Shown here one piece after another: positions 59,072 through 64,000 of a stretch of 64,000 bases of DNA. This stretch comes from Actinoplanes aureus (lineage in GTDB: Bacteria; Actinomycetota; Actinomycetes; Mycobacteriales; Micromonosporaceae), in the NCBI RefSeq assembly GCF_015704865.1, contig NZ_JADQTO010000003.1:1-64000 (forward strand), in the 5' to 3' direction. The notes beneath the pieces were generated by a model. The model saw only the letters and a list, made by a program, of their open reading frames with translations, was not told the DNA's origin and ran no database searches. The translations under genes were made by a program, and so were the position numbers. Positions within the stretch are counted from its first letter, which is position 1. Each line of letters opens with the position of its first letter.

Positions 59072-60126
59072 GAGGTACCTCCGTACCGTCGGTTGGTAAG
59101 CCCGTTCAGCAGGGCCGCGAAGACGAGGACCGTGCCCAGGGCGAGGAGCTGGTACTGCCCGCCCTCGTTGCCGACGAAGGCGAGCAGGATGCCGGCGTTG
59201 AGCCAGACGATGAGGAGAGTGGCGAGCACGACGCCGGCCACCCGGCCGATGCCGCCGGTGATCGCCACGCCGCCGAGCACGGCGATGGTGATGGCGGGCA
59301 GGGCCATGCCGCTGCCCGAGACGCCCGCGTCCGGGCGGGCGGAGGCGAACTGCGCGACGGTCACCACGGCCACCAGGCCGGAGATCAAACCCGCATAGAC
59401 GTACGCCTTGAAGCGCGTGTCCCGCACGGGGAGACCGGACCAGCGCGCCGCCACGTCGTTGGTGCCGATGGCATAGAGCCGCCGGCCGTACGCGGTCCGG
59501 GCCAGCAGCAGCCAGACCGCCACGACCGTGGGCAGCAGGAAGGTGAAGATCCCGAGGGGTACGTCCGGGATGTACTGCCCGAACAGCGGCAGTTCCACCG
59601 ACTTGCTCAGCGAGAACAGGTCCTGGATCGGCGGGGTGCTGATCGGCTGCTGGTTGTTGATCACGATGGCGATCGACTTGTACGCGTAGAACGTCGCGAG
59701 CGTCGCGATCAGCGCCGGGAACCCGATGTAGGACACCAGGAACCCGTTGACCGCACCGCACAGCGCGCCGAACCCGGCGGTGGCCAGGATCGCCAGCCAC
59801 AGCGGCCAGGCCCACTCGCCGTACGCGAACCCGAACACCATGCCGGACAGGCTCACGATGGCGCCGACGCTCAGGTCGATGCCGCCGCGGCCGGAGAGGA
59901 TCACCAGCAGCTCGGCGAGACCCAGCATGGCCAGGGGCACCGCGTTGATCAGCGCCGCGGACATGTAGTCGAAGTCGTACGGCGCGGTCAGGTAGCCGCC
60001 CGCGTCGTTGATGAAGAACGTGACGACGACCAGCACGATGAGTACCGCGAGGAGCGGGATTCGCTGGGTGAGGAGGATTCTCGCGACATCCGGTCTTTGC
60101 CGGACTCGTTCTGCTGTAGCGGTCAC
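59068..60126 (-). CDS. rhaQ: rhamnose ABC transporter permease 2
   Basis: A 352-residue CUT2-type permease (RbsC family) with about ten TM helices, including LAELLVILSGRGGIDLSVGAIVSLSG and FPALIATLATFYAYKSIAIVIN, and the ISTPP segment typical of rhamnose permeases. The GTG at 60126 follows GAGGAGG and overlaps the stop of the first permease (GTGA). The rhaP/rhaQ naming follows the rhizobial rhamnose transporter and operon context. Confidence 0.88.
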   Translation of the reverse strand: MTATAERVRQRPDVARILLTQRIPLLAVLIVLVVVTFFINDAGGYLTAPYDFDYMSAALINAVPLAMLGLAELLVILSGRGGIDLSVGAIVSLSGMVFGFAYGEWAWPLWLAILATAGFGALCGAVNGFLVSYIGFPALIATLATFYAYKSIAIVINNQQPISTPPIQDLFSLSKSVELPLFGQYIPDVPLGIFTFLLPTVVAVWLLLARTAYGRRLYAIGTNDVAARWSGLPVRDTRFKAYVYAGLISGLVAVVTVAQFASARPDAGVSGSGMALPAITIAVLGGVAITGGIGRVAGVVLATLLIVWLNAGILLAFVGNEGGQYQLLALGTVLVFAALLNGLTNRRYGGTS

Positions 60127-61127
60127 CGTGACCTCCTCGCCCGCGCGCGCAGCAGGTCGGCACCGACCGCCACGATGATGAAGATGCCGACGAACAGGTC
60201 GGAGAGCTGGGAACTCCAGCCCAGCTGGGTGACACCGGAGGCGACCGACTGGACCAGCAGGGCGCCGAGCAGGGTGCCGAGGACCGAACCCCGGCCGCCC
60301 ATGATCGAGGTGCCGCCGATGACGACGGCCGCGATCACGGCCAGTTCCTTGCCGGAGCCGACCGACTGGTCGAGCGTGGACGTGCCCTGCGCGATCACGA
60401 AGCAGGACGCGAGGCCGACGAGCAGGCCGGTCAGCACGTAAGCGAGCAGGACACGGCGCTGTACGCGTACGCCCGCGAGCCGCGCCGCCTGCGCGTCGCC
60501 GCCGATGGCGAAGAAGTGCCGGCCGCCCGCGGTGTGCCGCAGGTACCACCAGGCCGCCGCGGTGATCAGCAGCGTGATCAGGAAGGCGTGCGGTACGCCG
60601 AAGGTCCGCCCGTCCTGGCCGCGCCCGAAGAACGCGAGGGTTCCGGGGATCCCGTTCACCGTTCCGGAGCCGAAGATCTGCAGGCCCAGGAAGAGGAACA
60701 GGTTCGCCGTACCGAAGGTGATGATGATCGCGTGGACCCGGCCGTACGCGATGAGCACGCCGTTGACGAGGCCGAGCAGGCCGCCGGCCGCGACCGAGAC
60801 GATCACCGCGACGCCCAGGTTGACCTCGGCGTCGACCAGCAGTTTCGCGGTCAGCACCGAGCACACCATGATGGCCGCGCCGACCGACACGTCGATGCCG
60901 CCCGTGATGATCACGATGGTCATGCCGACGCCGACCAGCGCCACCGGCGCGGTCGCCACCAGCAGCGGCTGGATCGAGCCGGCGGTCATGAACGCCGGCG
61001 TGCTGACCCAGAGCGCGACCCAGAGGATCGCGATCACGCCGACCAGCACGATCTCCTGGCCGGTGACCGGGGAAGGGAGAACCTTGGTGGTTCGCACGGC
61101 GGGCTTCTCCGCCGTCGTGACGCTCAT
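60123..61127 (-). CDS. rhaP: rhamnose ABC transporter permease 1
   Basis: A 334-residue CUT2 permease with about nine TM helices and TIVIITGGIDVSVGAAIMVC plus ITFGTANLFLFLGLQIFGSG. It pairs with the second permease to form the membrane channel. ATG at 61127 overlaps the ATPase stop by 4 bp (ATGA). Confidence 0.9.
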   Translation of the reverse strand: MSVTTAEKPAVRTTKVLPSPVTGQEIVLVGVIAILWVALWVSTPAFMTAGSIQPLLVATAPVALVGVGMTIVIITGGIDVSVGAAIMVCSVLTAKLLVDAEVNLGVAVIVSVAAGGLLGLVNGVLIAYGRVHAIIITFGTANLFLFLGLQIFGSGTVNGIPGTLAFFGRGQDGRTFGVPHAFLITLLITAAAWWYLRHTAGGRHFFAIGGDAQAARLAGVRVQRRVLLAYVLTGLLVGLASCFVIAQGTSTLDQSVGSGKELAVIAAVVIGGTSIMGGRGSVLGTLLGALLVQSVASGVTQLGWSSQLSDLFVGIFIIVAVGADLLRARARRSR

Positions 61128-62629
61128 TCGCTTCCTCCCGCGGCCGCCGCCAGCAGGTCGACCTGCTTGGCGTCCGGGCCGAACTCCTCGGTCGTGGTCC
61201 CGCCGCGCACCACCTGGATGCGGTCGGCGATGCGCAGCGCCTCCGGCAGGTCCGAGGTGACCACGAGCACCGCGGTGCCCTCCTCGGCGAGCTCGGTGAT
61301 GAGCCGGTGGATCTCCTCCTTGGCGCCGACGTCGACACCCTGGGTCGGTTCGGCCAGGATCAGCACCTTCGGGCGCTCCACCAGCTGCCGGGCCAGAACC
61401 ACCTTCTGCGCGTTGCCGCCGGACATCGCGTTGACCGGCTGCCGCTCACTCGGCGTCTTCACCGCGAGCCGCTTGATCAGGCTGGTCGCGACCTTGGTCT
61501 CCCGGGCCCGGTCGACGAACATGCCGAACCGGGAGAGCAGCTTCAGGTGACCGGCGCTGATGTTGAAGGCGATCGACTGGAAGCCGAACATTCCCTCCAC
61601 CTTGCGGTTCGCCGGGAGCAGCGCGACGCCCTTCTTCTGCGCGTCCTGCGGGGACTTCAGCGTCTCGGTGGCGCCGTTCAGCTTCAACTCGCCGCCGGTC
61701 GCCCGGTCGATGCCGTAGACGCAGGCGGCGATCTCCGAGACACCGCTGCCGACCAGCCCGTACAGCGCGACTATCTCCCCTTTTTTCACGGAAACGTCGA
61801 CGTCGCGGAACTTGCCGGCGCGGGTCAGGCCGCGCAGCTCCAGCACGGCCGGTCCCTCCGGGACCTCCCGATGCGGCCGCGTGTCGGAGAGCTCTTCACC
61901 CACCATCAGGTGGGCGATCTGCCGCACGCTCAGATCACCGATGGGGTACGTCCCAATCGTGCGACCGTCGCGCATGACCGTCACCTCGTCGGCGATCCGG
62001 AACAGCTCGTCGAGGCGGTGTGAGATGTAGATGACCGCGACACCGGAGGCGGTGAGCCGCCGGACCACGTCGAACAGCACCTCGATCTCGGCGTCGGTGA
62101 GGATCGCCGACGGCTCGTCGAGGATCAGCACCTTCGCGTCGCCGGAGAGGGCCTTCGCGATCGAGACCTGCTGCTGCTCGGCGATCGACAGGTCGCCGAC
62201 GGTGGCGGTCGCGTACTTCGCCGGGAGGCCGAGCACTTCGAGGAGCTCGACCACCCGCTCGTTCTGCGCGTTCCAGTCGACCCGTCCGCCCTTCTTGAGC
62301 TCCTTGCCGAGGAAGATGTTCTCCGCGACGGTGAGCTCGGCGAAGAGCTGCGGCTCCTGGTAGACGGTGGCGATACCGAGGGCGATCGCGTCGGTGGTGG
62401 AGCTGATCCGCACCGGGGCGCCGTCCCACTCGACGTCGCCCGTGTCGGCCTGCTCCGCCCCCGAGATGATTTTGATCATCGTGGACTTGCCGGCGCCGTT
62501 CTCACCGACGAGAGCGTGGACCTTGCCCGCCCGTACCGTGAAATCGCCGTGCTGAATGGCCCGGACCGCGCCGAACCGCTTGCTGACAGCGGTAAGGCGC
62601 AGTCTCGGGGTTTCGTTTTTGTCGGCCAT
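61124..62629 (-). CDS. rhaT: rhamnose ABC transporter ATPase (two domains)
   Basis: A 501-residue RbsA-type protein with two ATP-binding domains. Domain 1 has GENGAGKSTMIKIISG, LSIAEQQQVSIAKAL and VLILDEPSAILTD. Domain 2 has the degenerate loop GLVGSGVSEIAACVYG usual in this family, signature MSGGNAQKVVLARQL, and Walker B VLILAEPTQGVDVGAK, in which the usual Asp is Ala. Domain 2 may therefore not hydrolyse ATP, leaving domain 1 to power uptake. The ATG at 62629 overlaps the binding-protein stop by one base (TGATG). Confidence 0.92.
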   Translation of the reverse strand: MADKNETPRLRLTAVSKRFGAVRAIQHGDFTVRAGKVHALVGENGAGKSTMIKIISGAEQADTGDVEWDGAPVRISSTTDAIALGIATVYQEPQLFAELTVAENIFLGKELKKGGRVDWNAQNERVVELLEVLGLPAKYATATVGDLSIAEQQQVSIAKALSGDAKVLILDEPSAILTDAEIEVLFDVVRRLTASGVAVIYISHRLDELFRIADEVTVMRDGRTIGTYPIGDLSVRQIAHLMVGEELSDTRPHREVPEGPAVLELRGLTRAGKFRDVDVSVKKGEIVALYGLVGSGVSEIAACVYGIDRATGGELKLNGATETLKSPQDAQKKGVALLPANRKVEGMFGFQSIAFNISAGHLKLLSRFGMFVDRARETKVATSLIKRLAVKTPSERQPVNAMSGGNAQKVVLARQLVERPKVLILAEPTQGVDVGAKEEIHRLITELAEEGTAVLVVTSDLPEALRIADRIQVVRGGTTTEEFGPDAKQVDLLAAAAGGSE

Positions 62630-63657
62630 CAGTAGTTGAACTGGTCGACGTTCTGGTCGGTGATCGCCAGCGCCGGGCCGAGGAGCAGCATCTTGTCGGC
62701 CTCGGTGTACTCCACCGCGGACAGCTCGCTGGAGACGTTGTTGGTGGCGGCGAACGGCTTGCCCTGGGCGATCTGGGCGCCGGCCCACGCGGTCAGGTAG
62801 CCGAGGTTCTCCACGTCCCAGAGGATCGCGGCGGTCGACGACTTGTCCTGCAGGTACGGCTTCATCGCCTGCGGGGTGCCCAGGCCGACGGTGAAGACCT
62901 TGCCGATCTTGCCGGCGTCCTTGACCGCCTGCGCCACACCAGGCGCACTCGACGTGCACTCGCCGACCAGGCCGGTCAGGTCCGGGTGCGCGTTCATCAG
63001 GTCGGTCGCCATCTGCGTCGCCTTCGCCTGGTCCTCACCGGCGTAGACGATGTCGACGATCTGGGCCTCCGGGTACTTCTCCTTGGTGTACGCCTTCTGC
63101 ACCTCGATCCACGAGTTCAGGTTCTCCGCGGTCTGGCCGCAGGAGACGATCGCGTACTTGCCCTTGCCGCCCATCGCCTTGAGCAGCGCATCGGTCAGGC
63201 CCTGGCCGATGCCCTCGGCGGTGGCCTGGTTGACGAAGACCTCACGGACACTGCTCGGCGCGTCGGTGTCGGCGGTGGCGACGTGGATGCCGGCGTCCTT
63301 GGCCTGCTGGAGCAGCGGTGCCATCGAGTCCGGGTCGTTCGGCGCGACGATCAGGGCGTCGACCTTTTGCTGGATGTAGGACCGCACGATGTCGGCCTGC
63401 GCGGCGGCGTCGGCCTGGGTCGGGCCCTGGTAGAGCCACTCGACGTTGCCGAGCGCGGCGGCGGCTTCCTTGCCGCCGGCGTTCATCGCCTCGAAGTAGG
63501 GGACACCCTGCAGCTTCGGGACGAAGGCCACCTTGTAGGTCTTGCTGCCGGCGTCGGTTCCGCCGGCCGTGTCAGTTTCGTTCTTCTTGGTGCAACCGGT
63601 GAGAGCTATGGCGGCCGTCGCGGTGAGGGCGACAGCAGCAGCGAACCGAGGGCGCAT
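62629..63657 (-). CDS. rhaS: rhamnose-binding lipoprotein of ABC transporter
   Basis: A 342-residue CUT2-type sugar-binding lipoprotein with lipobox LTGC (Cys 22) and ligand domain beginning YKVAFVPKLQGVPYFEAMNAG, the start typical of rhamnose/AI-2-type binding proteins. It captures L-rhamnose outside the cell. ATG at 63657 follows AGGAGG. It is first in a five-gene operon (binding protein, ATPase, two permeases, isomerase) in which every junction overlaps. Confidence 0.92.
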   Translation of the reverse strand: MRPRFAAAVALTATAAIALTGCTKKNETDTAGGTDAGSKTYKVAFVPKLQGVPYFEAMNAGGKEAAAALGNVEWLYQGPTQADAAAQADIVRSYIQQKVDALIVAPNDPDSMAPLLQQAKDAGIHVATADTDAPSSVREVFVNQATAEGIGQGLTDALLKAMGGKGKYAIVSCGQTAENLNSWIEVQKAYTKEKYPEAQIVDIVYAGEDQAKATQMATDLMNAHPDLTGLVGECTSSAPGVAQAVKDAGKIGKVFTVGLGTPQAMKPYLQDKSSTAAILWDVENLGYLTAWAGAQIAQGKPFAATNNVSSELSAVEYTEADKMLLLGPALAITDQNVDQFNY

Positions 63658-63678
63658 GACGCCTCCTGTTGAGGATTC

Positions 63679-63692
63679 TTGAAACGTTCTAG
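63679..63692. promoter_or_regulatory. LacI-type operator, proximal
   Basis: TTGAAACGTTCTAG matches the LacI-family palindrome TTGAAACGTTTCAA at 11 of 14 positions and lies 22 bases before the rhaS start. Confidence 0.7.
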
Positions 63693-63798
63693 CCGAGGTG
63701 TGACTCACGTTACGAGGCCGTTAGCGCAGGGTCAAGAGTTGACCCAGGCGGGTTCGAAAGAACTGCCCGCCATTGGCCTGATCTGGGTGAGTTAACTA

Positions 63799-63812
63799 GT
63801 GAGACGTTTCAA
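63799..63812. promoter_or_regulatory. LacI-type operator, distal
   Basis: GTGAGACGTTTCAA matches TTGAAACGTTTCAA at 12 of 14 positions, 120 bp upstream of the proximal site. A regulator gene is expected beyond the window edge. Confidence 0.7.
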
Positions 63813-63878
63813 GGCGTTGGGCGCCGCTTCCGGGTAGGGCTTGTCTCTCCTGTGGGCTTGGCCTTCCGAGTGGGCCTG

Positions 63879-63994
63879 CCTCCTTGCGGGGCTGGCCTTC
63901 CACTGGGGCCGGCTTCCTTGCGGGCTGGCCTCCGTAGAGGCCGCCTCCATGCAGGGCTGCGTCCTTACGCGGGGCCGCCTCCTTGCGGGCCGCC
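63879..63994. repeat. imperfect tandem repeats of about 31-34 bp at the window edge
   Basis: Four units begin GCCTCCTTGCGG, GCTTCCTTGCGG, GCCTCCATGCAG and GCCTCCTTGCGG (63879, 63912, 63943, 63977), each followed by a variable GGCTGGCC-like part. The minus-strand frame through them is open and gives a Lys/Pro/Gly-rich low-complexity peptide, so this could be the 3' end of a repeat-bearing gene entering from outside, or non-coding repeats. Confidence 0.55.
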
Positions 63995-64000
63995 AACCCG

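Noticed and set aside
63796..63996. A 66-residue Lys/Pro-rich minus-strand protein at the window edge
   Set aside because: It overlaps the distal operator and a repeat array, and its start is set only by the edge. I list the repeats and leave coding status open.

Overview
The window is a chromosomal segment of a very GC-rich, filamentous-type actinobacterium. The best fit is a member of the Micromonosporaceae such as Actinoplanes. Supporting signs are the near-exclusive G/C third codon positions, frequent GTG starts and leaderless genes, a eukaryotic-type glutamine synthetase II, a DevRS pair, many partner-switching ATPases, and two sites resembling the FliA promoters of zoospore-forming Actinoplanes. 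It opens with the end of an rRNA operon (23S 3' end, 5S, strong terminator). I see no transposase, integrase, CRISPR array, tRNA or prophage gene. The genome type is my inference from content, not from a database match.

From 0.5 to 16.7 kb lies a mosaic of stress, redox and regulatory genes: an aminoglycoside-type nucleotidyltransferase, a CBS protein, a BY-kinase-like protein with altered ATP-site motifs, thioredoxin, a siderophore-interacting protein under an iron box, a lone receiver, a decayed chemoreceptor, a universal stress protein, MarR next to glnII, an N-formylglutamate amidohydrolase-like gene, a STAS/HATPase/PP2C partner-switching module, a short Rho paralogue divergent from a ClgR-like regulator, and an L,D-transpeptidase. 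From 16.7 to 22.1 kb a two-component system faces a lipoprotein/adaptor/ABC/permease efflux operon across a 44-bp near-palindrome.

At 22.2 to 23.2 kb is an apparent S-4TM family protein. In other bacteria this family is a pore-forming effector of cyclic-nucleotide (CBASS-type) defence, but no cyclase is visible here. A TetR gene overlaps it tail to tail and controls a divergent acyl-CoA dehydrogenase/SDR/acyl-CoA dehydrogenase operon. At 27 to 32 kb are a maltokinase-cap-like protein, a NarL-type two-component system, a small membrane protein and a CoA-disulfide-reductase-like flavoprotein. At 31.8 to 41.7 kb is a compact xyloglucan-oligosaccharide locus: a secreted GH3 enzyme, a LacI repressor, an ABC sugar importer and a GH31 alpha-xylosidase, tied together by three copies of one perfect palindrome.

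From 41.7 to 57.9 kb come an unassigned lipoprotein/membrane pair, NhaA, phosphoketolase, a peptidoglycan-binding protein, cobalt-type ECF ATPase and T component, an Acg-type nitroreductase, DevS/DevR, a large PAS-GAF hybrid kinase, an anti-sigma ATPase, an intact chemoreceptor and an Hpt protein. A shared DevR-like box lies before phosphoketolase, nitroreductase and devR, which suggests a hypoxia/redox regulon. The last 6 kb (57.9 to 63.7 kb, minus strand) is an L-rhamnose import and isomerisation operon with LacI-type operators. It ends against an array of imperfect tandem repeats at the window edge.
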